The notes below the pieces were generated by a model that saw only the letters and a list, made by a program, of their open reading frames with translations, searched no databases and was not told the DNA's origin. A DNA stretch of 41,517 bases from a virus: positions 1 to 41,517 of the IMG/VR virus record IMGVR_UViG_3300037882_003049, one strand, 5' to 3'. A program made the position numbers and the translations under genes. Positions 28,477 to 37,619 of this stretch are shown here, in pieces (positions within the stretch are counted from its first letter, which is position 1; each line of letters starts with the position of its first letter).

Positions 28477-31196
28477 TAAAGTTTACTCCCTAGTGGGAAC
28501 GTGCCCATCGGTTGACGCGTTTTTTCGACTTGGAAATCTTGATACTCTGCTACACCTGCCGCACGTTCGGTTTGCTCTTGGGATTTTTGTTTAGTCGCTT
28601 CAGCAAGTGCTGCGTCGTAGTCGTAACTCATGGTGATGATTTTGCCGCCACGGGTGAGCGGGGTGTAGCGACCATATTCGTCTTGCACGAGAACTTTCCA
28701 CGTTGGATTGCGACGTTGGGAAATTGAATTCCGTGTTTCGGTGTCAGCCTCAAGGATGTAATTTCCATTCGCCCGACCTTCCATCATCGCGGATCGGGTG
28801 GATTCTGGGATGTTGTCGGCCATGACAATAGCCTGCGTCACATCGTCCATTGTTTGCTGCTTCATCCAGTCGAGCGATTTGTTTATTTTCATTTTCTCGA
28901 AATACTTTTCGGGTGGGTTGCGCATATAGCGAGGCTGACCGTTGATGGTGGTTTCGCCCCACTCTTTGCGCAAACTATCTGTAGCGAAACGGTGAGAACC
29001 TTCGGCGCTGCCTGTGAGGGAGTACATTTCTTCATACGCTCTGTCGTAGACGTAGGACGCACCACTCGCTTCGACGATACCATCATCAACGTCAAGGTCT
29101 TGCGCAGCTTGCTTCACACCAATCGTTGCATCCGTACGCACCTTGCCGGAAAGCTGTTGCTTAGCGACCTCTTGAAGTTTTTTCTGGCGCTCGATTACGA
29201 TAGGGTCCCTAGACATTTGTAAATGTTCTGAAAACTTTTCCGCACCGAGGACTGGACCAAGAATACGCCATTGAGCGAGATTTTTCTCCATCACACTATC
29301 TTTAACATCATCATAGAATGCTTGTGGGTTTGTGCGCTCAAGTACATCGAGCGTGTTCATCACAAAAGCGAGTTGTTTCGGGTTGCCCGTCCGCATCACG
29401 CCCTCAAGATTACCAAGCATATCTTTCGTCAGCACTCCAGTTTGTTCAAAGCGCGGCACAAGAGTATTCTGCACGTAATTGACATCGCCAGCTATTAACT
29501 TCTCCGCACCTTTTTCCGAAGCGAAGATTGAATTTAATTTCTTCGTGGTCGCTGGCGAGTTCGGGTTCAAGATCACTCCTGCGGAAAGTTCTTCTTGAGT
29601 GCCCAAAGCGGTTTTGTTAATTTCATTCGTCTCAACGAATTTCTTCCGCAAACTTTCAGCCTGTTGTGGCGAGATACGCCCATTGTGTTCATAAGCAGCG
29701 ATTTCAGTTTCGCCGGCTTTACCATCGACCAGAGAAACGGATAGTTCATTGTTGTTTGCGGTTTGGAGTGCTTTTTTCTCACGTTCTTGCTGCGCCCTTT
29801 CTTTAACAACAGTCGCTTCAGCATCGGTGAGCACTTTAAGTTTCGTGCCATCATCAAGGCTTGCGTATTGTGGGTCGTTGATTATTTTGTCAGAAACGTT
29901 TACGTCACGAACGAACGTATCAAGGCTGCCACCCCCAGATAGCATAGCCAACGCAGTACGACGTTCCTCACGAAACCTTTTGGCAACACTAGACTTAACC
30001 TCCTCCGTCGACGATTGAAACCAACGATCCACATTCGCACGCTCATCATACAACTGATTGATGATTTGCCCATCTGACAATTTGTTGATGTCAACGCCTT
30101 GAAAAGCATCTCGCCACAAAGCACCCGAACCAGCCGCACCATGCTGCATTGCTGTGGAAAAAAGTACGCTCTTGAGTGCTTCACTACGACCTTCTATTTC
30201 AAGCCCTGTCGTTTCGCGCACCCGATTGTAGGTTGGGGCGAATAATGATTTTTCCACAACAGCAAGTTCCAACGTGGCGAAACGTGGGTCTTTCGCCACC
30301 TCACGCCAAGCATCTTTGAATTCACGTTTTCCTTCCCGTGCTGCCGCCGCCCCACCAGCATCTTCCAAACGTTTTGCTAAATCGGGGGCTTCTGTTTTGA
30401 GTGCAGCCACAAAACCAGACAAACTGCTACCATCAGCCACAGTTCCGCCAGACGCAAACTGATACGTACCATAGCTCCACCCACCCGTCCGATCATACGC
30501 GATTGCCTCCGCTCCTTGTTTGCCGCTCTCAAATTTTGCAGAGAGTGCAGATTTTGCCACCGTACCGAGTGCCGCTTTTTCGATGTCTTGGTAAGATTGT
30601 TTGCGCAGTTCTGCTTTGGTCGCTTCGGGCAAAGTTGAACTTTCCAACATCGTATCGACATTGCGCTTTTGTGTTTCGATGGTGTTTGGGTTCAACGCCG
30701 CTACTTGCACACCTTTGCTCGCAACTTCAGCGATACCTTTCGCTTGGTATTTATCTTGCAATTCGTATTCTTGATCACGCGCTTTAATGACTGACGCTGC
30801 ACGGCGTTGAGCGAGTGTCGCTTCGTATTCAGGTCGAAGATGTTCGGGAAGACTTTCGATGAATTCTTTCGACATAGTGTCGAAACCTTTGTCGAAATTT
30901 GCCACCAACCCTTTACCGTCCGCAGCGGTCGAGCGAACTGCATCTTCGTAAAGACCAGACGCTTTGATAGAAAAATCCGCATAACGTTTTTTCGCCTCGA
31001 AATCGTCGAGTTTGCGTTCCCGTTCACGGTCAGCTTCAAAACGTGCATCGATGCGATCAGCAACTTGACCGGCTTGCTGGAGGGCTTGCCCAACGCCGGC
31101 ACCGAAAGCATCAGGCCCACCACCAGTCGCCGTTTGGTACGGCATCCCTACTCGATCAATACGTTCTTGCGGCGCGAGTGGAATTTGAATAGCCAT
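28476..31196 (-). CDS. Internal virion protein with lysozyme-like domain, gp15-like
   Basis: 906 residues. A first helical part (to about 215) leads into a lysozyme-like domain (about 218-365): FESGKQGAEAIAYDRTGGWS then YGTYQFASGG, and later AMQHGAAGSGALWRDAF. Glu223 in FESG is the likely catalytic acid. Similar domains occur in phage ejection and T6SS-linked proteins. After that, long coiled helices continue to the C-terminus. It would thin peptidoglycan locally as DNA enters. GGAAG precedes the ATG. Confidence 0.82.
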   Translation of the reverse strand: MAIQIPLAPQERIDRVGMPYQTATGGGPDAFGAGVGQALQQAGQVADRIDARFEADRERERKLDDFEAKKRYADFSIKASGLYEDAVRSTAADGKGLVANFDKGFDTMSKEFIESLPEHLRPEYEATLAQRRAASVIKARDQEYELQDKYQAKGIAEVASKGVQVAALNPNTIETQKRNVDTMLESSTLPEATKAELRKQSYQDIEKAALGTVAKSALSAKFESGKQGAEAIAYDRTGGWSYGTYQFASGGTVADGSSLSGFVAALKTEAPDLAKRLEDAGGAAAAREGKREFKDAWREVAKDPRFATLELAVVEKSLFAPTYNRVRETTGLEIEGRSEALKSVLFSTAMQHGAAGSGALWRDAFQGVDINKLSDGQIINQLYDERANVDRWFQSSTEEVKSSVAKRFREERRTALAMLSGGGSLDTFVRDVNVSDKIINDPQYASLDDGTKLKVLTDAEATVVKERAQQEREKKALQTANNNELSVSLVDGKAGETEIAAYEHNGRISPQQAESLRKKFVETNEINKTALGTQEELSAGVILNPNSPATTKKLNSIFASEKGAEKLIAGDVNYVQNTLVPRFEQTGVLTKDMLGNLEGVMRTGNPKQLAFVMNTLDVLERTNPQAFYDDVKDSVMEKNLAQWRILGPVLGAEKFSEHLQMSRDPIVIERQKKLQEVAKQQLSGKVRTDATIGVKQAAQDLDVDDGIVEASGASYVYDRAYEEMYSLTGSAEGSHRFATDSLRKEWGETTINGQPRYMRNPPEKYFEKMKINKSLDWMKQQTMDDVTQAIVMADNIPESTRSAMMEGRANGNYILEADTETRNSISQRRNPTWKVLVQDEYGRYTPLTRGGKIITMSYDYDAALAEATKQKSQEQTERAAGVAEYQDFQVEKTRQPMGTFPLGSKL

Positions 31197-31198
31197 GA

Positions 31199-31705
31199 TT
31201 AATACTTCCTATCTTTCCATTTTGAATTTAAGCTCGAAGCACCATCAGTAAGAGCACTAAGCGCACGAATTGTGCCCGCCTTTTTCGCATATTTTGCGGA
31301 GTTGTCGTAGTTTTCCTCCGCAGCGCCAAAGTTTTCTGCTTCGTTGAGATACGCTTTAACTTTCCGATCAGTGTTGGAACGCATTGTACCGATGTCGAAT
31401 TCTGCGATGTCCGCAAAACCCGCTTGCGCGTCGAGGTTCGATCCACTTGTAACCTCAAGCCCACGGCTTGCCTGGTTCGTCACAATCTCACCCATCATAT
31501 TTCGGTTGCGCATTTGTTGGTTTTGTACTTCGACACGTCCAGCTTGCCGTTCAAAGCTTGCATTGTCTTGTGCGATTGTTTGATTGTTGCGTGCTACTTC
31601 AGCTTGGTAACGTGCGGATCGGGTTTCGGCGTTACTCTCCGCAATCCCCCCAATCACTTTCATGCCCGTGCCGACTGCCGCAAGTGTTAAACTAATGGGA
31701 TCCAT
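31199..31705 (-). CDS. Internal virion protein, gp14-like
   Basis: 168 residues, opening with a membrane-like stretch (ISLTLAAVGTGMKVIGGIAE) and then a Gln/Asn/Arg-rich helix (ARYQAEVARNNQTIAQDNAS) and a conserved-type GLEVTSGSNLDAQAGFADIA. This is the layout of T7 gp14-like proteins, part of the ejection complex in the outer membrane. It overlaps the previous gene by 14 bases and is followed closely by the gp15-like gene. Confidence 0.8.
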   Translation of the reverse strand: MDPISLTLAAVGTGMKVIGGIAESNAETRSARYQAEVARNNQTIAQDNASFERQAGRVEVQNQQMRNRNMMGEIVTNQASRGLEVTSGSNLDAQAGFADIAEFDIGTMRSNTDRKVKAYLNEAENFGAAEENYDNSAKYAKKAGTIRALSALTDGASSLNSKWKDRKY

Positions 31706-32159
31706 TTTTGCCCTTGCTCCGATAGAAATATCTGATTTGTTTATCTTTTACCATAAAAGGTGGTTCAATAGCAAATTTAAGCCAACGTAACCACTTAATT
31801 GACCGATCGAAATCCGCTTCGACGTAGCCCTCGATTGTGTCGAACGTTTCAAACATCTTTTCTAGGGTTCTTTGGGAAGCGCGAACGAAGGTAAATGCCC
31901 GTTCTTCAACGTTTGGGGTGGTGATAAGCCAAAGCAGCCCCTTGCGGCTGAGTAAATCGTCGCATTGAACCCCCCAAAGACACACGACTTCGTCGTCGAT
32001 GAAACCAGCCCACGAAAAAACGCTGGAGGCGACAACACGGTTAAGTTCTCTGATTGTGTTTAGGCCCGCTTGCTCGATTTTTCCGTAATCAACCCGCCTC
32101 ATACGATTGTGGATTGCGACGACGTGTGACATTTCGGCGGGCACAATCGCGTAGCTCAT
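31692..32159 (-). CDS. GNAT-fold phage protein (gp13/DUF2833-like)
   Basis: 155 residues. IVPAEMSHVVAIHNRMRR at the start and GLLWLITTPNVEERAFTFVR and IEGYVEADFDRSIKWLRWLK later give the GNAT-like layout common in podovirus proteins at the gp13 position, between tail nozzle and internal proteins. Its catalytic activity is doubtful; a role in virion assembly is usual. It ends in TAG. Confidence 0.75.
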   Translation of the reverse strand: MSYAIVPAEMSHVVAIHNRMRRVDYGKIEQAGLNTIRELNRVVASSVFSWAGFIDDEVVCLWGVQCDDLLSRKGLLWLITTPNVEERAFTFVRASQRTLEKMFETFDTIEGYVEADFDRSIKWLRWLKFAIEPPFMVKDKQIRYFYRSKGKNGSH

Positions 32160-35100
32160 TTATGTGTCTCCCACCGTAAGGTCGTTCATCACACCAAGGA
32201 TACTTGTGGGGTAGGGAAGTTCTTGCCTGATATAGATTTGCCCGTAACGATCCCACCGAGGGTCGATGTTGACGAAAATGTCTCCCGTTTGGAGGCTCGG
32301 CCACTCAGCAAAACCTTCGTAGCTGGTCGATTTAATGTTCATGATGTAGGATTTAATTTGTACAGTCGCGCCGGGCAAGGTTTCGCCTGTCGTGATTGCT
32401 ATAGCGTTGTAGCTGTTGGCGATTGCCATTTTCAGCGTTGTACCTTCGAGCCAAGTCGCAACACCGTAAGCACCGACAGCTTTGACGGAATATTTGTACC
32501 CAAAGCTGCCTGTGTATTTGTACACATCAATGGTTGATGATGTGAAGTCGCTGGTCGGGTAGATGATGTTGTTGCCTGAGCAGGTGTTCACGAAACAGAA
32601 AAATTGATCGCCCACCACATCAGTCATGGTCGTGATCATTTGGCAGTTGCGCGTCATGATTTCTTGGAAAAGATCGAAGAATTGTGTGCCCGTGTTGTAG
32701 ACGTAAACACGAGAGACGATGTCGAAGAAGTAACCGTTGTAGCTGTTGGCCGCGCCGATGAAAAAGCCGCTCGAAGATACTTGAACCATGCCCCAGTAAA
32801 CGCAACCGCTTGTGGCAATGTTTTGGTGAAACACAAAACTTGCCCCCGACTTGATGAAAATGCGGGAGTTTCTGTTGTAGTTCACGCCATCGTAGTATGA
32901 TGCTTCGCACGCGAAAAAGTTTCCGTCCGCAGTCTTTAGCAAGCGAAGGTGATAGCAACCAACAGTGCTTATGGTTGCGTCGAGCGCGAATGTTGTGCCA
33001 TCCCATTTGTGGATAAAACTATCGCACGTACGTGTGACCCCATCCGCTGCAATGCTGCACGCGAAAGAGAGGTAGTGGTCGCTACCGTCGACGAAGTAAT
33101 CAAGCCTTTGCGCACCCGTCGTCGTGACTGATTGAAATGGTGTGGTGTTGAATAATTTAGTCGTCACGTTCCATTCGAGTATCACAGTGCTGCAAGTGTA
33201 ACCCGTGATGTCGCTAAGACCAGCGGCAATAACGAGGAACTGTCGTGCGCCAACGTTCACCCACTTCGCATCAGTCGCACCGATGGTTGGGATTAGTTGA
33301 TGGTCTTCATAGAGACCGGTGGTTGTGTTTTTCTTCTGCAGCAAACTATTCAGCGCAAATCGATCACCCGTTTTTTCCGGATCGAAATAGAATGTGGTGA
33401 ATAGGAAGTCGTCACCACCTGAAGAAAAATGCGTGACGCTCGATGCGTTTGTGGTTGAGTATTCTTGCGCTAATGTGTTGGAGAAAGAGTAGCCCGCACT
33501 CTCAAGAACTTGCTCACCCTTCCAAGGGTAAAGGTCGTTCTCATCGTGCCCGATTTTGATACCCTTCGTGTAAGCGACACGAGCGGTGGTGCGCGTGATT
33601 TTCTTACGTTTTGATTGGATTGTCGGCTCGCCCGTGTCGATATAAAGCGTTTTGAGGTTCGACACGATCTGTTTGCCGGCGACGACAAGTGATGCTGGCT
33701 TGTCCAAAGTGATGCCACCACTCATGACGTATTTTGGACCAAACGCTTCACCGTCAGCGAGACCGTAGACAGCTTCGCCTTCAAGGTGCTCAAGACCTTG
33801 CACGCGCATGATTGGTGTGGCGATTGACCATTCACCCGAAATGGCTGGATAGAGTGAAGAAAGGGTAAGCTTCACATCACATTTAACAACGGTGGTCGAG
33901 ACATACTCGACGATCACCGCAACGCCGTTGTTCATGCGGATCGTTTTTGTCACATCAGCTGCCGTGAAGATACCGCTCGACGCGGTGAAGGTTATGAGTT
34001 CCCCCGACACCGCACTTGCTGTGAGTGTGGCTACGGGATAGGTCATTCCTGTTTGCAAACCACTATCAACGAACCATGCACGTGAGAGGTCTTCGGTGTA
34101 ACGACGTGACGCAAACCGCTCGACGTATTTTAACCAACGGTTTGCGAAATAGCGTTCGACGATAGCGTAGATTGCAGTTTCGTCGCCTTCTTGAATTTGC
34201 GCAACACTGCGCCAAAGGCCTGTTGTACTGTGCCAAGACCACCCGATTACTTCTTGTGATTTTAAGTAAGCGCAGTTGAGAAGATTGCCATCGTTGCGCA
34301 CAATCCAAAATGCTTTATAAGGTTCGATCGCGTAGCACCAAGATTTGAGCATATAATTTTCAAAAAGGTGCGACGAGAAAACGCTGATGTCATCGCCCGT
34401 GTAGGTGTTGACGTAGAAATTGTAAGCGAGCGTGCGGACTGTTGCGCCCATCGCTTGCACGTAGAAGATGTCATAGTCGACCACGATGGGTGAGAGTGTA
34501 GGGTCGGAACCGTTGAAGGCTTGCGGGAACGCTGTGACTGTGGAAGGGCCGATTGCCGCTGGTGCGCCTCCGGAAGTAAGTGCACCCCCAGAAATTTGAA
34601 ACGCATTGCCCCGTGTCAGCGCGATAAGACCTGTCGGCATCGGCACAAGGTCGTTAATGGCGTTCATTTGCAAGGACGACAGCGTGCCCTCGATGCTTTC
34701 GTTGTCGCGAACAGGATTTGTTTTGTTGAAATTTTTCCGGTTCGCAATTTGTGATGCCCAGAATGTTTCAGGAAAACTTGTCGACCCCGCATACCAATGG
34801 CGTTGAAGAAAGTTGGTATTGCACGCGGGATAGTTTACGCCGGAAAATGGTGTGTAGTTGGAGACAACGGGGGAGCGAGAAAAATCAGGGTCGATGTTTG
34901 CGTCCACGAAAGTTAGGGCTGTTGTTGTGCCGATGTAGCCGTAGGCAGAACCCGATCCAGCGTTTCCGTTCGGTACTTCGAGTGTGCGGTAGATGTTGTA
35001 GCGAGAAGCACCAGCCACCGCACCCCAAACAACTGATACGTTTTCAGTCGGGTTGCTTGACATCGTTTTCGCGACACCTGTCGACATGAAGGAGGAAGCG

Positions 35101-35930
35101 ACACCTTCCTCAGTCCCATCCGCGTTGATAGCTGATACGATGTAGGTGTAGCCAGTGCTACCCGCACCAAGCGCCGGTGTTACTGAAGCGATGGTGGGAA
35201 TGCCGATTGTCGCGCCGATGGTTAAGGAGGTGAAAGACCAACTGGCGTGCGCCGAACGTGTGAGATCGTAGATAGGATAACTTACGTGTGTCAGCGTCAT
35301 CGTATCTTTGTTTTGGGAAAATTTCAAAAGCTCCAGTTCTGTGCTCGCGTAAGGTGACGTGAGGGTGTAAACGCGAGCGGCAGTACCGCCTGTCGTGCGA
35401 ATCGGCCAGCCCAAACTATTCACATCAACGTCCGTTTGTACGATGCGGATTTCAAATGTGTTTGCCGTTTTATTCGCTACGGCGTAGTAGTTGTTGTTGA
35501 TGTTGGTCATGCCGGCGACGCTGGAAATGTATACGATGTCGCCGTTGTTGAAGCCGTGCGCAGCGGATGTGATTACTGCGGTCGTTGCGTTAGTGATGGC
35601 GGTTATGGTTTTTCCCGCCTCAAGCACATACGCACCATCCTTAATTACCCGCACATACAAGTGCCCAAACTCAAGCATATAGGTTTGGATTGTGGAGAAG
35701 GTGAATGGGATCAGCCGCACGTAGCGAGTGTCGAAACGATTTGACGGATTTTGCAAACACTGCCCGACAATCATAGACCCTTGCCGATTAACCGCACCAC
35801 CACGATAGTCGACATAGTAGTTTTCCATCAACGCCGCACCGTTGGCGTATTTTTTGTAGTCTTGTCGGGCGTATCCCTGTTTGGGAATTTCCCCCGACGC
35901 GAATGAATTTTGGATCGTTACATTTGTCAT
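32160..35930 (-). CDS. Tail tubular protein B (nozzle) with inserted beta-propeller-like domain
   Basis: 1,256 residues, about 400 more than usual gp12-type nozzles. In order: N-terminal nozzle part (NSFASGEIPKQGYARQDYKK), an FCCH-like barrel (about 108-162, AAHGFNNGDIVYISSVAGM), an FN3-like domain (about 240-350, YTYIVSAINADGTEEGVAS), the nozzle core to about 800 (KKITRTTARVAYTKGIKIG), an insertion at about 830-1195 and the usual C-terminus (GQIYIRQELPYPTSILGV). The insertion has about six to seven repeats of a FLVIAA ... STVILEW ... FQSVTTTGAQRLDYF kind, the EAR/EPTP propeller pattern. ATGA coupling to the tube gene. Confidence 0.85.
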   Translation of the reverse strand: MTNVTIQNSFASGEIPKQGYARQDYKKYANGAALMENYYVDYRGGAVNRQGSMIVGQCLQNPSNRFDTRYVRLIPFTFSTIQTYMLEFGHLYVRVIKDGAYVLEAGKTITAITNATTAVITSAAHGFNNGDIVYISSVAGMTNINNNYYAVANKTANTFEIRIVQTDVDVNSLGWPIRTTGGTAARVYTLTSPYASTELELLKFSQNKDTMTLTHVSYPIYDLTRSAHASWSFTSLTIGATIGIPTIASVTPALGAGSTGYTYIVSAINADGTEEGVASSFMSTGVAKTMSSNPTENVSVVWGAVAGASRYNIYRTLEVPNGNAGSGSAYGYIGTTTALTFVDANIDPDFSRSPVVSNYTPFSGVNYPACNTNFLQRHWYAGSTSFPETFWASQIANRKNFNKTNPVRDNESIEGTLSSLQMNAINDLVPMPTGLIALTRGNAFQISGGALTSGGAPAAIGPSTVTAFPQAFNGSDPTLSPIVVDYDIFYVQAMGATVRTLAYNFYVNTYTGDDISVFSSHLFENYMLKSWCYAIEPYKAFWIVRNDGNLLNCAYLKSQEVIGWSWHSTTGLWRSVAQIQEGDETAIYAIVERYFANRWLKYVERFASRRYTEDLSRAWFVDSGLQTGMTYPVATLTASAVSGELITFTASSGIFTAADVTKTIRMNNGVAVIVEYVSTTVVKCDVKLTLSSLYPAISGEWSIATPIMRVQGLEHLEGEAVYGLADGEAFGPKYVMSGGITLDKPASLVVAGKQIVSNLKTLYIDTGEPTIQSKRKKITRTTARVAYTKGIKIGHDENDLYPWKGEQVLESAGYSFSNTLAQEYSTTNASSVTHFSSGGDDFLFTTFYFDPEKTGDRFALNSLLQKKNTTTGLYEDHQLIPTIGATDAKWVNVGARQFLVIAAGLSDITGYTCSTVILEWNVTTKLFNTTPFQSVTTTGAQRLDYFVDGSDHYLSFACSIAADGVTRTCDSFIHKWDGTTFALDATISTVGCYHLRLLKTADGNFFACEASYYDGVNYNRNSRIFIKSGASFVFHQNIATSGCVYWGMVQVSSSGFFIGAANSYNGYFFDIVSRVYVYNTGTQFFDLFQEIMTRNCQMITTMTDVVGDQFFCFVNTCSGNNIIYPTSDFTSSTIDVYKYTGSFGYKYSVKAVGAYGVATWLEGTTLKMAIANSYNAIAITTGETLPGATVQIKSYIMNIKSTSYEGFAEWPSLQTGDIFVNIDPRWDRYGQIYIRQELPYPTSILGVMNDLTVGDT

Positions 35931-36679
35931 ATGGAGTAAAGTGGGTTGTAGTTAGGAACACCGGGAAGTGCTGCAGCGATGGCAGAACCACCTCCCGAAC
36001 GAATTTGTATCCAATCGACGGGCGGGTCGAGAATGGTAATGCCTTCGTTTCCGTCGTCAGCACGTGCGTCCATAACGCGGTTGTTGGCTTGCTTGAAAAG
36101 CATCGTGGAAAGTTCGGCATTGCCGGTTATTGCGTATACTGATTTTGCCGCAAGTACCGCTGCTAAAGCTTCAATGAAAAGTGCAGACCACGTTGCGATG
36201 GTGGGGTTCTCGAAAGTGTACACAAGGAGTGCATTTTGTGCGTTTGTATTAAGCACTTTGACGTTGGTAGAGCCTGAAAGACCAGCAGTGATGGAGAATT
36301 TTATCCCGCTGTAGTTTGATTGATAAAGGTCACGAGCGTTCTGTCCGGTCGGCTGTGGAAGCACGTACCGCGCCATGTTGCAATCGCTTGGGAGAAGATA
36401 TTCGTACAACCATGGTGGTGCGGGGTAGGCATTTGTCCAAAGTGTTGTCGGCGCTGTTAGGTTTTCGGGCGTGCCAGGCGCGGATTTGTTGAGCGTGAGT
36501 GCGACCGTTTTGCGGGCAAAGTTCCACCACGCCATACCGAGAAGTTCGTCAACAGTATCGTCGAAGATGAGTTTTAGCTGTTTTGCTTCCGCGCTTCCCT
36601 CATCGATGCTTACGATAAAAGTTTGAGCGCCAATTTTTTGAAGCGCCCTGTTACAAATTGTCTCTATCGTTGCAACCAT
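35927..36679 (-). CDS. Tail tubular protein A (gp11-like adaptor)
   Basis: 250 residues. TICNRALQKIGAQTFIVSID, then AWWNFARKTVALTL, a Trp-rich WLYEYLLPSDC, and AALAAKSVYAITGN in the helical C-terminal part match the gatekeeper/tube-A family of podoviruses, which binds below the portal ring and receives the nozzle. GGAGG precedes ATG 36679. It overlaps the nozzle gene by four bases. Confidence 0.92.
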   Translation of the reverse strand: MVATIETICNRALQKIGAQTFIVSIDEGSAEAKQLKLIFDDTVDELLGMAWWNFARKTVALTLNKSAPGTPENLTAPTTLWTNAYPAPPWLYEYLLPSDCNMARYVLPQPTGQNARDLYQSNYSGIKFSITAGLSGSTNVKVLNTNAQNALLVYTFENPTIATWSALFIEALAAVLAAKSVYAITGNAELSTMLFKQANNRVMDARADDGNEGITILDPPVDWIQIRSGGGSAIAAALPGVPNYNPLYSI

Positions 36680-36715
36680 GTTTGCGCCTCCGCATTTGTT
36701 GTACCAAAAATCGCT

Positions 36716-37609
36716 TCAAATTTCAATAGCGTTTGGGTTGAGGACAGGGTTGACCCAGACCTCAAAGTTTCGGATGTACCATTCGCTCCAGCCACCGCCT
36801 GATAGCGCAAGAGGTTCTGGTGTGGGCACGACAGGATTGCCCGCCGCATCGTCGAAGCCTGTGAACATCACAAGTTGAAGATTAAGCAACTCGCCGTTCC
36901 ATAAGTCGTCTGCGGTTTTTGACATCCCGTAGATTTCGGCCTCGACCTTGTCGGGGCGACCGTTGAGCGCCACCATTTTTTCCAAAACGGTAGGACAATT
37001 GATGACGACAGATTTCCAAGCCGTGCTGCTTAGGAAATCAGGACCAGTTCGGTGGTTCGGATATTTAAAGCCCGCGACTTTGTCGATGCTCGGACCGTCG
37101 CTCACGATGTAGTTGACGTTAATGCCGCGCCCTTCGTTGGCCTCGAAATCAAATGATTGTACGAGTAGCTCGAATGTTGTGTGCTTTGGCATTTCCGCGT
37201 GATTGGAGTGTATGGCGAAGCGAATTTCAGCGCCTTTGAGTTGGAGGCTGTTGACGGTGAGTCCGTTTTCGAGTGGTCTCATTGGGGTTGGTAGGTGCTG
37301 CCCCACGCCGATCGCACCCGCAAGCGGTGAGGTTCTGAAGATAAAAGCCAAATGGAGAATGCCCACCGGTAAATGGTTTGTGTCACGCCATAGTTTTTGA
37401 AGCTCTGGTCTCCAACCGATTGACGCGTACCCCCCATCGGCACCGGCGTGGCATTTAACGGGTTTGTACGAGCTGAAAACTGTGTTGTCCGCTCCCGCCC
37501 CCGCAATTGCCGCACACGCTGGTGCCGTCGCTACCTGCGCGTCGTTGTGGAATGGGGAAGGGTTCGCTGCCGCCGCAAAATCTGCTTTGTAAACGCGAAT
37601 GAGGCTCAT
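36716..37609 (-). CDS. Tail-region protein, 297 aa, unrecognised
   Basis: ATG 37609 with AAGGAGACGAAC fixes the start; a longer frame upstream lies in the previous gene. Opens SLIRVYKADFAAAANPSPFH; largely beta with GGGWSEWYIRNFEVWVNP near the end. The place between fibre and tube genes suggests a tail appendage or receptor-binding part. No motif recognised. Confidence 0.72.
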   Translation of the reverse strand: MSLIRVYKADFAAAANPSPFHNDAQVATAPACAAIAGAGADNTVFSSYKPVKCHAGADGGYASIGWRPELQKLWRDTNHLPVGILHLAFIFRTSPLAGAIGVGQHLPTPMRPLENGLTVNSLQLKGAEIRFAIHSNHAEMPKHTTFELLVQSFDFEANEGRGINVNYIVSDGPSIDKVAGFKYPNHRTGPDFLSSTAWKSVVINCPTVLEKMVALNGRPDKVEAEIYGMSKTADDLWNGELLNLQLVMFTGFDDAAGNPVVPTPEPLALSGGGWSEWYIRNFEVWVNPVLNPNAIEI

Positions 37610-37619
37610 GTTCGTCTCC

